Part shown: positions 6,670 to 13,259 of the stretch, one piece after another
How the letters are laid out: each line of letters opens with the position of its first letter
Position numbering within the stretch: position 1 is the first letter of the stretch
Assembly: GCA_947453625.1 (NCBI GenBank)
Contig: CANGHK010000056.1
Coordinates: 1 to 32,700, forward strand
From: Burkholderiales bacterium
Lineage (GTDB): Bacteria > Pseudomonadota > Gammaproteobacteria > Burkholderiales > Burkholderiaceae_C
Length of the DNA: 32,700 nucleotides
Direction: 5' to 3'
The notes under the pieces: generated by a model
Seen by the model: only the letters and a program-made list of their open reading frames with translations
What the model was told of the DNA's origin: nothing
Database searches by the model: none
Program-made: the position numbers and the translations under genes

Positions 6670-7827
6670 TCAATCGTTCTGATGGCTCCTGGGCCGGCGG
6701 CCGTGCTCTGGCTTGGCGTCCGCCCTTTGCCGGCGCTCGGCTTCGCGGGCGTCCTGGCCGCTCAGGCGCCGCCAGGCTTTTCTCCCCAGGTGGGCCGCCA
6801 GCAGGCCGATCGGCATCCGCAGCCAGTGCGAGCGCAGGTAGAGCAGCCAGCAGGCGACGCGACGGCCTGCGCTGGCGCAACTGTCATGGTCGGGTCTGAG
6901 GGCCTGGGCATAGAGATGCTGCATCCCCAGTGCAAGCGGCCACGCCGGGGGCGCCAGGCGCCGGTCGCGCATCACGTCATCGGGCACCGGCGTGGCCAGC
7001 ACCTGCGTGGTCATCCGCAGCGCATAGAAAAGCGGTCGGCCGGCACCCAGTCTGGCGCTGTGATCGAGCAGCGCATGCCAGAAGCCGGACCGCGGCCCGA
7101 AGTGCCGAATCAGGCCATCGAGATCGAACAGGTCGCGCAGGCCGTTGCCGAATTCGCCCTCGTGGAACAGGTGGATGGCGCTGTGCAGCAGCATCGATGT
7201 CGGTGGCAGGACGCACAGGCCCGGGAAGGCGGGCAGATCGACCCAGTGCTCGAACAGCGCTGCGCGGTCCAGACTGAGCCTGGCCGTCGGGGGCAGCAGT
7301 CCGTGGTGCACATCGAGGGTGGTGCCGCGCTGGCGGTGGTGCAGCGGTGGCAACTCGTGCATCCAGCGTCGGTAATAGCGCTGGTCATGGGGGCTGATGT
7401 CGTTGAAATGCCAGCCGTGGATCAACAGCGCGGTCTCGACGCGGGCCAGATCGGCATGCGGCACCAGGATGTCCACGTCGCTGAAGATCCGGGTGGCCGC
7501 AAAAGGCAAGCCCAACGCAGCGTAGGCCGCCCCCTTGAGCAGTGCCACCCGTTCGCAGTTGCCGTCCAGCGCGTCCGCGATGCAGGCCAGTTCCCAGCGC
7601 AGGGCGATGTCCTGGCGCTCGGCGATGCGAAGGGCGGACTCCAGGTGCAGGCGAGCGGCCGGCGGCACCGTGGTGCTGCCGCCGCGCTGCGACAGCGACT
7701 CGGCCAGGCGCGCCAGCAAGTTCGCGGCGCGGCCTTGGCGGATCAGCAAGTCCCACTGCGACAGGCTCAACCCGGCGGCTGTTGAGGGATCGAGCAGCAG
7801 GGCCTGGATCGAGGGCGCGGCGGGCAT
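6670..7827 (-). CDS. NTP_transf_5-type nucleotidyltransferase of the HPr-rel-A operon
   Basis: A 385-residue member of the uncharacterised nucleotidyltransferase family PF14907. It should transfer a nucleotidyl or related group from an NTP to an unknown acceptor in the cytoplasm. The active-site pattern is visible: LLKG at 96-99, then RIFSDVDILV (SDVD at 116-119, two metal-binding Asp) and a third Asp in LDVHHGL (D172). The C-terminus is basic (KAWRRLSGQDAREAERRQR onward) and looks disordered. It is the last gene of a four-gene unit, and its ATG follows the kinase stop by 1 nt. Relatives of this family occur with HPr-kinase-like enzymes in some lasso-peptide clusters, where they act on the phosphorylated peptide. 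That parallel is inferred here; the acceptor is unknown. Confidence 0.85.
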   Translation of the reverse strand: MPAAPSIQALLLDPSTAAGLSLSQWDLLIRQGRAANLLARLAESLSQRGGSTTVPPAARLHLESALRIAERQDIALRWELACIADALDGNCERVALLKGAAYAALGLPFAATRIFSDVDILVPHADLARVETALLIHGWHFNDISPHDQRYYRRWMHELPPLHHRQRGTTLDVHHGLLPPTARLSLDRAALFEHWVDLPAFPGLCVLPPTSMLLHSAIHLFHEGEFGNGLRDLFDLDGLIRHFGPRSGFWHALLDHSARLGAGRPLFYALRMTTQVLATPVPDDVMRDRRLAPPAWPLALGMQHLYAQALRPDHDSCASAGRRVACWLLYLRSHWLRMPIGLLAAHLGRKAWRRLSGQDAREAERRQRADAKPEHGRRPRSHQND

Positions 7828-7828
7828 C

Positions 7829-8743
7829 TCAGGCGTCAGTCTCGGCGAGCCGTTCGAACAGCGCGGCGGCCTCGGCCAGCGAGCCGTATTCGAAGTGCAG
7901 GCAACGGCAGCGGCCCACCAGATCGACCATCGCGTCGAAACCGCGGGAGCCGTGCAGGTCGTAGTTGAACGACTGCTCGGCCATCCGCAGCAAGGTGGTG
8001 GCGCGTTCTGCCGGCCTCAGCACGGCTGGCTGGTTGGCACGGTAGCGCGGCAGCACGACCCAGGCCGGGCAGGCCGGCTCCCGTCGACGCGCCACGCTGT
8101 CCTGAGGCGGGCCGAGCAGCGCCACCGTGCCCTTGGCGGTGTCAGGCACCGGCCGGCTCATCACCGCCCGGGGGGCAAACGCGCGAATCAAGTCTATCGA
8201 GCGATTTTTCAGGTTGACCGGTCTGGCCATGCCTGACAACTGTCCGGTGCCCATGTCGTAGAGCGCCAGTTCGTCCGACAGCAGCCGCCAGCCGCGCTGC
8301 GTCAACCCGGCCGCGAGTGTGCTCTTGCCCGACCCGGGTGGCGCTGGCAAGAGCAGCGCCCGGCCGCCACGCTCGAGCACCGCCGCGTGGATGATCAGGT
8401 ACTGGTGGGCGTGCGCGGCCACGCACCAGTTCAGCCCCCACTCCAGCATCGGCAGCGCGTGCTGGCGTGGCAGCGGCAGGAAGGCGGGTTTGCCGTCGTG
8501 GTGAAAGCGGGCCCGGGGCTTGAAGCCGCCGGCCAGTCCGCGCTCCGCGGTGATGGCGACATGGAAATCGGCAAAACCGTCAGCGGACTGCACCTCGAAT
8601 TCACCGTACAGCCTGGCTATGTCGGCCACCAGCGTCGCGACATCGGTCTGGATGCGGGCCACGAAAGGGTGTATGTCGAGCAGCAGGGTATTTTCACGCA
8701 GCCGCCGGGATAACTCGGCGTGTGGCAGCTCTTCGAGTTTCAA
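7829..8743 (-). CDS. HprK-related kinase A (HPr-rel-A system)
   Basis: A 304-residue P-loop kinase related to HPr kinase/phosphorylase. The classic core is visible: IIHAAVLERGG with H119 (the His before the P-loop in HprK), Walker A APPGSGKST (134-142), then RGWRLLSDELALYD with the SDE acidic pair (156-158). It lacks the rest of canonical HprK, and no HPr (PtsH) gene is near, so its substrate is probably not HPr. The start is chosen as TTG at 8743, giving MKLEELPHAELSRRLREN, which fits how these proteins usually begin; no ATG is available close by. It starts 5 nt after the PqqD-like stop and ends 1 nt before the nucleotidyltransferase. The likely partner protein or peptide is encoded upstream in the operon. 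Confidence 0.88.
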   Translation of the reverse strand: MKLEELPHAELSRRLRENTLLLDIHPFVARIQTDVATLVADIARLYGEFEVQSADGFADFHVAITAERGLAGGFKPRARFHHDGKPAFLPLPRQHALPMLEWGLNWCVAAHAHQYLIIHAAVLERGGRALLLPAPPGSGKSTLAAGLTQRGWRLLSDELALYDMGTGQLSGMARPVNLKNRSIDLIRAFAPRAVMSRPVPDTAKGTVALLGPPQDSVARRREPACPAWVVLPRYRANQPAVLRPAERATTLLRMAEQSFNYDLHGSRGFDAMVDLVGRCRCLHFEYGSLAEAAALFERLAETDA

Positions 8744-8748
8744 CGCAG

Positions 8749-9063
8749 TCAGTTCAGGGTATCGATTAAGCCTATTCTCTGCATTTTTGACAACTCCGCA
8801 CGCACGCTGCTGCTGGCGTCGTCCAAGCTGTGGAAGATGTCGCTCAATTCGGCGGCCAGGTCGGCCACGCCGCGCGTACCGTCGGTCAGCAGGTCCAGCA
8901 GTTCCAGGGCCAGCGGCGACAGGCAGTGGGTGCTGCCCGAGCGCAGGTCATAGACGTTGCCCGACACCTCGTCGTGCCAACTGGCATGACGGAATCGGGC
9001 GGGTAGCGATCTTTGCCACCGGGCTTCATTTGGTACACCGTCGGGGGTCTTGGCGGTGTTCAT
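8749..9063 (-). CDS. HPr-rel-A system PqqD-family peptide-binding protein
   Basis: A 104-residue PqqD-like protein. PqqD domains are RiPP recognition elements, small winged helices that bind a leader or substrate peptide and present it to modifying enzymes. Typical sequence is RFRHASWHDEVSGNVYDLRSGSTHCLSPLALELLDLLTDGT (about 23-63), followed by a helical region DLAAELSDIF and a C-terminal LSKMQRIGLID. Its ATG overlaps the stop of the upstream Tat-signal gene by 4 nt (ATGA, 9060-9063), and the kinase follows after 5 nt, so all three are translationally linked. It probably delivers a substrate to the kinase; by position the Tat-signal protein is the first candidate, but this is inference. Confidence 0.87.
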   Translation of the reverse strand: MNTAKTPDGVPNEARWQRSLPARFRHASWHDEVSGNVYDLRSGSTHCLSPLALELLDLLTDGTRGVADLAAELSDIFHSLDDASSSVRAELSKMQRIGLIDTLN

Positions 9064-9752
9064 GGCGGCGCGATGAAATTATTTTCCAGGTAAGCGATGA
9101 TTTGGTCGCGTGTCCAAGCGCGGGGGCCTGTGGTGTTCGAGGGCGAATAGCGGCCATCCATCATTTCTTTGAGTTGGTCCGTGCCGTTCGACCGGAGGCA
9201 GGCGGCAATCACCGGGAACATCATCGAATTGAGCTTGGCGACGATCAGGTGGCTGTTGTAGGACGTGTTGCCCGCCGACGTCAAGACGGCGCCGACCTGT
9301 TGCCCAGCCGTCAGCGTGCCCGGGAAGGGTCCGGCCTGGCCGAACAGGTCTCCCAGGGTGTAGTCCTTGCGCAGTGCAGCGCCCTTGTTCTTGCTGTTGC
9401 CCTTGGGCTTGTAAGCCAAGGCGGTGGCCAGCGCGGTCCAGGGCGCGCTGGTCGGGGAATCGGCGCTCCACTGGCTGATCGTCCAGGTTGCGGTGACGTC
9501 CAGCGCGCTCGCCGCGTTGTGGGCGGCTGCGCTGGCGGTCGGGTTGACTTGTGCCGAGCCCCAGGCCGACGAGGTGCTGCAGGTGTAGGCGCGCACGGGT
9601 CGGCTGGCCAGCGTCATGGTCAGGGGCACTGCGCCCGCCGAGACACGCAGGAAACGACGGCGCCGATCTCGCGCCCCGGCGGCCGCGGTTTCTGGGGTCG
9701 GCACTGCCGGTTCGGGTGCCGGGGCCGGGCGATGCGGTTCGATGGGCGACAT
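9060..9752 (-). CDS. Tat-signal protein of unknown function, first gene of the HPr-rel-A operon
   Basis: A 230-residue protein with no family I recognise. Residues 1-25 are Pro/Ala-rich. A twin-arginine signal follows: RRRFLR (31-36, matching SRRxFLK), a weakly hydrophobic stretch VSAGAVPLTMTLA and a probable cleavage after VRA (A55). The mature part starts YTCSTSSAWGS and is Ser/Thr/Ala-rich to about residue 110, then more mixed, ending NNFIAPP. It has only two further cysteines (C58, C185), which could form a disulfide after export. Tat carries folded, cofactor-bearing or modified proteins, so the three downstream cytoplasmic genes could act on it before export. It could also be an independent secreted enzyme or structural protein. 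The start ATG at 9752 has no strong ribosome binding site. Confidence 0.75.
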   Translation of the reverse strand: MSPIEPHRPAPAPEPAVPTPETAAAGARDRRRRFLRVSAGAVPLTMTLASRPVRAYTCSTSSAWGSAQVNPTASAAAHNAASALDVTATWTISQWSADSPTSAPWTALATALAYKPKGNSKNKGAALRKDYTLGDLFGQAGPFPGTLTAGQQVGAVLTSAGNTSYNSHLIVAKLNSMMFPVIAACLRSNGTDQLKEMMDGRYSPSNTTGPRAWTRDQIIAYLENNFIAPP

Positions 9753-9850
9753 GGTATTCGTGCGGTTGATGTGGGAGGCGTCGGTGTCGGGTGCTGGGCC
9801 GACAATTGATCGAGATCATGCCCGACGACGGGCGGGGAAACCACCGCCAT

Positions 9851-9870
9851 GCCCCCCCCGCTTCGGGGGC
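9851..9870. terminator. Stem-loop between the HPr-rel-A operon and the DUF455 gene
   Basis: A C-run and CCCCG (9851-9860), a CTT loop and CGGGGGC (9864-9870) form a very strong stem 11 bp past the DUF455 stop. On the transcribed strand the T-tract precedes rather than follows the stem, so intrinsic termination is doubtful. The 128-bp gap must also hold the HPr-rel-A operon promoter; no clear -35/-10 pair is seen. Confidence 0.35.
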
Positions 9871-9880
9871 AAAACATCGA

Positions 9881-10714
9881 CTATTTGGCTTGTTCGCCCG
9901 GCGCCTTGGGGGGGCATGCCAACAGGCTGTCGATCTCGGCCTCGCTGAAGCCCGCAGCCCTTCGCGCCGTCAGGTTGAACGGCGGGCGCAACCGCGGTGC
10001 GGCATGGCGCGCCACCAACTTCGGGTACAGCGCCTCGGCATCCAGCCCGTCGCGAGCGCACAGCCAGCGGTACCAGCGGTTGCCGACGGCCACATGGCCG
10101 ATCTCGTCGCGCAGGATGATGTCGAGGATGGCCACCGCGCGCAGGTCGCCGGCCTGGCGCAGCTTGGCCTGGATAGGCGGCGTGGCGTCCAGCCCGCGCG
10201 CTTCCAGCGTGCGGGGCACCAGCGCCATGCGGGCCACGATGTCGGTGCCGGTGGCTTCGGTCATGCGCCACAGGCCGTCGTGGGCGTCGAAATCGCCATA
10301 GTCATGGCCCAGGCTCTGCAGATGCTCACGCAGCAGGCTGAAGTGCAGCGCCTCCTCGCCGGCCACGCGCAGCCAGTCCAGGTAGAAGGGCGCGGGCATG
10401 CCGGCGAAGCGCCAGACCGCGTCCAGCGCCAGGTTGATGGCGTTGAACTCGATATGGCAGATCGAATGCAGCAGCGCGGCTCGGCCCGCCGACGTGAAGG
10501 GCGAGCGGCGCGGCACTTGGTGCACCGGCACCAGTCGGGGCAGGGCGGGGCGACCGGGTAGGCCAGTCAGCGTGGCCGGCGCGCCGAGCTCGGCCGCGGT
10601 GTCGAGCTGGCCCTCGCCGGCCAGCGCGAGGGCGGCCAGATCCCTGGCCTGGCCGGCCTTGAGGGCGGGATCGGCCAAGCGCAATACCTCCAGGGCGCGG
10701 ATTCGCAACTGCAT
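9881..10714 (-). CDS. DUF455 ferritin-like protein
   Basis: A 277-residue protein of the DUF455 family (PF04305), with a four-helix ferritin-like fold and a probable di-iron site. Some relatives act as tRNA-modifying or oxidase-like hydroxylases, but the function of this one is not established. Metal-ligand motifs are visible: SICHIEFNAINLALDAV, then GEEALHFSLL (ExxH), then RDEIGHVAVGNRW (second ExxH). The start is placed at ATG 10714 (MQLRIRALEVLRLADP). A -10-like TATGAT (complement of 10722-10727) lies 7 nt before it, and the longer frame to 10786 adds unrelated residues over that promoter. It is divergent from the carbonic anhydrase gene, with 98 bp between the starts. Confidence 0.87.
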   Translation of the reverse strand: MQLRIRALEVLRLADPALKAGQARDLAALALAGEGQLDTAAELGAPATLTGLPGRPALPRLVPVHQVPRRSPFTSAGRAALLHSICHIEFNAINLALDAVWRFAGMPAPFYLDWLRVAGEEALHFSLLREHLQSLGHDYGDFDAHDGLWRMTEATGTDIVARMALVPRTLEARGLDATPPIQAKLRQAGDLRAVAILDIILRDEIGHVAVGNRWYRWLCARDGLDAEALYPKLVARHAAPRLRPPFNLTARRAAGFSEAEIDSLLACPPKAPGEQAK

Positions 10715-10812
10715 CCCTAGAATCATAGGCTTTGCCGGCAGCGCAGCAGTGCATCGACGCCCGCGCTGCGGCTCGGCCGCCAGCATGCCGGCCTCACTTC
10801 AAGGACATCCCG

Positions 10813-11340
10813 ATGGCGATTTACCAACTCGAAGACGACGCCCCCGAGGTCCATCCGACGGCCTGGGTGGCCGACAGCGCCCAGGTGATGGGCCGGGTCA
10901 GCCTGGCCGAGAACGCCAGCATCTGGTACGGCGCGGTGCTGCGCGGCGACAACGACCGTATCAGCGTCGGCCGTGACAGCAACGTGCAGGACGGCAGCGT
11001 CCTGCATACCGACCATGGCTCGCCCTTGGTGATCGGCGAAGGCGTGACGGTAGGCCACCAGGTGATGCTGCACGGCTGCACGATCGGCGACTGCTCGCTG
11101 ATCGGCATCGGCAGCGTGGTGATGAACGGGGCGCGCATAGGCCGCAACTGCATCGTCGGCGCGGGTGCGCTGGTCACCGAGGGCAAGCAGTTTCCCGACG
11201 GCGTGCTGATCGTCGGCTCACCGGCCAAGGTGGTGCGCGAGCTGACGCCCGAGCAGATCGAGCGCCTGCGCACCAGTGCAGCGCACTATGTGCTGCAGCA
11301 GCGCCGCCATGCGGGCTCGCTCAAGCGCATCGACGCTTGA
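10813..11340 (+). CDS. Gamma-class carbonic anhydrase family protein
   Basis: A 175-residue left-handed beta-helix protein (hexapeptide repeats, PF00132) of the gamma-carbonic anhydrase/YrdA group. These trimers bind a metal with three His and can hydrate CO2, though many YrdA-type members show no proven activity. The expected ligands are H65 (SVLHTDHG), H82 and H87 (GHQVMLHGC). Rungs such as VIGEGVTV and [15 protein letters not shown] are clear. ATG 10813 is preceded by AAGGA at 10800-10804. An upstream in-frame ATG at 10732 adds residues unlike the family. It forms a likely operon with hslO, 9 nt downstream. Confidence 0.92.
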   Translation: MAIYQLEDDAPEVHPTAWVADSAQVMGRVSLAENASIWYGAVLRGDNDRISVGRDSNVQDGSVLHTDHGSPLVIGEGVTVGHQVMLHGCTIGDCSLIGIGSVVMNGARIGRNCIVGAGALVTEGKQFPDGVLIVGSPAKVVRELTPEQIERLRTSAAHYVLQQRRHAGSLKRIDA

Positions 11341-11349
11341 GCGGCGACC

Positions 11350-12330
11350 ATGGACACGCTGCAGAAGTTCCTGTTTGAAGGCCTGCCGGTGCGCGGCATG
11401 CTGGTGCGGCTGGGTGCGAGCTGGCGCGACCTGTTGTCGCGCCGCGCCAGCGTCAGCGACGGCGGCCATGCCTTTGCCGCCCCGGTGCGCGCGCTGCTGG
11501 GCGAAATGGCCGCTGCCGGCGTGCTGATGCAGGGCAACCTGAAGTTCAATGGCGCGATCATCCTGCAGATGCAGGGCGACGGACCGGTCAAGCTGGCGGT
11601 GGCCGAGACCTTGCCTGACCTGAGCTTTCGCGTCACCGCCAAGGTGGTGGGCGAGGTGGCGGCCGATGCCGGGCTGGAGGAGATGCTCAACCTGCATGGC
11701 CAGGGCCGCTGCGCGATCACGCTCGACCCGCTGGACCGCCTGCCCGGCCAGCAGCCCTACCAGGGCGTGGTGCCCTTGTTCGGAGACCAGCGCGAGCCGC
11801 TGCAAAAGCTCAGCGAGGTGCTCGAGCACTACATGCTGCAGTCCGAACAGCTAGACACCCGACTGGTGCTGGCCGCCGACGACTCGGTGGCGGCCGGGCT
11901 GCTGATCCAGCGCCTGCCGATGTCGGGCGGGGCCAACCTGGCCGGCCAGGTGCTGGTCAGCGCCGACGAGGACCACATCGGCCGCAGCGAGGACTTCAAC
12001 CGCATCGCGCTGCTGGCCGCCACGCTGACCGCCGACGAACTGCTCACGCTGCAACCTGCCGAGGTGATGCATCGGCTGTTCTGGCAGGAGACGCTGCGCG
12101 TCTTCGAGCCCCAGCAGCCGCGCTTTGCCTGCCGTTGCTCGCGCGAAAGGGTGGCCGGCATGCTGCGCGGCCTGGGCGCGGAAGAGGTCGAATCGCTGAT
12201 CGCCGAGCGCGGCGAGGCCGAGGTGGGCTGCGACTTCTGTGGTGCGATCTACCGCTTCGATCCGGTGGATGTGGGCGGGCTGTTCACGCCCGGGCACGCG
12301 GTGCCGCCCGCGTCCAGCCAGTTGCAGTGA
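11350..12330 (+). CDS. hslO: Hsp33 redox-regulated holdase chaperone
   Basis: A 326-residue Hsp33. Under oxidative stress combined with unfolding, its C-terminal zinc centre releases zinc and forms disulfides, turning the protein into an ATP-independent chaperone that holds unfolding proteins in the cytoplasm. The four zinc cysteines are present as CRC and, about 30 residues later, CDFC near residues 265-300. The N-terminal substrate-binding domain shows VRALLGEMAAAGVLMQGNLKF and LQMQGDGPVKLAVAE. The length is slightly above E. coli Hsp33 (292). It follows the carbonic anhydrase gene by 9 nt and converges on flgN. Confidence 0.94.
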   Translation: MDTLQKFLFEGLPVRGMLVRLGASWRDLLSRRASVSDGGHAFAAPVRALLGEMAAAGVLMQGNLKFNGAIILQMQGDGPVKLAVAETLPDLSFRVTAKVVGEVAADAGLEEMLNLHGQGRCAITLDPLDRLPGQQPYQGVVPLFGDQREPLQKLSEVLEHYMLQSEQLDTRLVLAADDSVAAGLLIQRLPMSGGANLAGQVLVSADEDHIGRSEDFNRIALLAATLTADELLTLQPAEVMHRLFWQETLRVFEPQQPRFACRCSRERVAGMLRGLGAEEVESLIAERGEAEVGCDFCGAIYRFDPVDVGGLFTPGHAVPPASSQLQ

Positions 12331-12337
12331 GCGTCTA

Positions 12338-12365
12338 GCCAGGCCCTGCGCAGGCGGGCCCTGGC
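12338..12365. terminator. Stem-loop in the hslO / flgN convergent gap
   Basis: GCCAGG plus CCC (12338-12346) pairs with GGG and CCTGGC (12356-12365) with one bulged base and a 9-nt loop. It sits centrally in the 50-bp gap and may serve both strands, but lacks a T-tract. Confidence 0.4.
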
Positions 12366-12380
12366 GTCTCAATCCGGCGC

Positions 12381-12788
12381 TCAGGCACTCAGGCTGGCGC
12401 TGCGTTGCTGGGGTGGGGTCAGTCCCTGGGCCGAATACACCTTGCCGACCGGCGTCGCACCGGGCATCAGCACGTCGATCGCCCGGTCGAGCGCGGCGGT
12501 GGCGCGAGACAGGGACTCGCGCTGGCGTGCCAGTTGCGCGCTGGCCCTGGCCAGGCGCACGCGCATCGGCGCGGGCACGCCGCCATGGCGCGCCGCATGC
12601 ATGAAGCACTCGACGGCCCGCGCCAGCGCGCGGTGCAGTTCCTGGGCCTGCTGCTCTATCGCCTGCACGTCGCGTTCGCGCAGTGAATCGGACAGGGCGC
12701 TCAGGCGTTGCTCGACATGGGCGACCAGCGGTTCGAGTTCGACCCCGACCACGCTGGCCAGCCGCGAATCCTGGAGGGGGTGCTGCAT
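12381..12788 (-). CDS. flgN: FlgN-like flagellar export chaperone
   Basis: A 135-residue, almost wholly helical protein. FlgN binds the hook-filament junction proteins FlgK and FlgL in the cytoplasm and hands them to the flagellar export gate. Recognition rests on length, helical heptads (VEQRLSALSDSLRERDVQAI and LARASAQLARQRESLSRA) and its place right after flgM, the usual flgMN order; the FlgN family is weakly conserved. Both clients, flgK and flgL, are encoded further along the window. The gene starts 19 bp after flgM and probably shares its sigma-28 promoter. It could be an unrelated helical protein, but the context makes FlgN much more likely. Confidence 0.78.
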   Translation of the reverse strand: MQHPLQDSRLASVVGVELEPLVAHVEQRLSALSDSLRERDVQAIEQQAQELHRALARAVECFMHAARHGGVPAPMRVRLARASAQLARQRESLSRATAALDRAIDVLMPGATPVGKVYSAQGLTPPQQRSASLSA

Positions 12789-12807
12789 GGGGTTGCGCTG
12801 TCCGGTG

Positions 12808-13110
12808 TCAGCGCCGGGTCACATTGCCCAGCAATTCCTGGGCATTGGCGATCAGCTTGTCAGCGATCGCCCCGGGATCGACCTGGAACTTGCCGTCGCG
12901 GATGGCGTCGGAGATGCGCTGGACCTTCTGGGTGTCGAACACGCCGTCGGTGCCGCGGGCGGCAAGCTGGGCCGCGGTGGTCGACAACTCGACCTGGGCA
13001 CTGGGCTCAGCAGACTTCGTACCTGAGGCCGAGGCTGGCGATGCCGTGCCCGACCTTCGTTCGCCGGGCGCCTGTGTGGCTGACTGGTTGTCGAGATGAC
13101 CGATCTTCAT
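12808..13110 (-). CDS. flgM: FlgM, anti-sigma-28 factor
   Basis: A 100-residue FlgM. It binds sigma-28 (FliA) and keeps late flagellar genes off until the hook is finished, when FlgM is exported through the hollow structure. The N-terminus begins MKIGHLDNQ and is low-complexity and Ser/Ala-rich, as expected of an unfolded export substrate. The C-terminal sigma-binding half has the family pattern VFDTQKVQRISDAIRDGKFQ, then DPGAIADKLIANAQELL. A near-consensus sigma-28 promoter lies upstream (13164-13190), giving the normal autoregulatory loop. The start ATG has AGGAG about 8 nt upstream. Confidence 0.95.
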   Translation of the reverse strand: MKIGHLDNQSATQAPGERRSGTASPASASGTKSAEPSAQVELSTTAAQLAARGTDGVFDTQKVQRISDAIRDGKFQVDPGAIADKLIANAQELLGNVTRR

Positions 13111-13163
13111 GGTGGACTCCTGCAGAGGGCGGGCAAATGGCCCGATCCTGAGATATGTTCAGG

Positions 13164-13190
13164 GTATCGGCCCCCCGGATCGGGACTTTA
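13164..13190 (-). promoter_or_regulatory. Sigma-28 (FliA) promoter of flgM
   Basis: On the minus strand, TAAAGTCC (13190-13183), an 11-nt spacer and GCCGATAC (13171-13164) match the consensus TAAAGTTT-N11-GCCGATAA at 13 of 16 positions with exact spacing. It is 54 bp upstream of the flgM start. Confidence 0.88.
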
Positions 13191-13259
13191 GCCTGATGCC
13201 GCCTCATTTTCTCCTTGCCCCGCACACAGGGGGTGGGCGGTCGGTATCTACCCTGCGGC

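Noticed and set aside
6565-7785. 406-codon plus-strand frame opposite the nucleotidyltransferase
   Set aside because: No recognisable domain and shadow-like composition; the minus strand has a domain match and tight operon spacing.
6670-9752. HPr-rel-A operon as a complete lasso-peptide cluster
   Set aside because: No cyclase, leader peptidase or ABC exporter and no small precursor gene is present in or beside the operon.
13007-13207. Minus-strand frame of 66 codons from an ATG at 13207 with AAGGAG nearby, running into flgM
   Set aside because: The AAGGAG is only 3 nt from the ATG, the sigma-28 promoter lies inside it, and most of it overlaps flgM in another frame.
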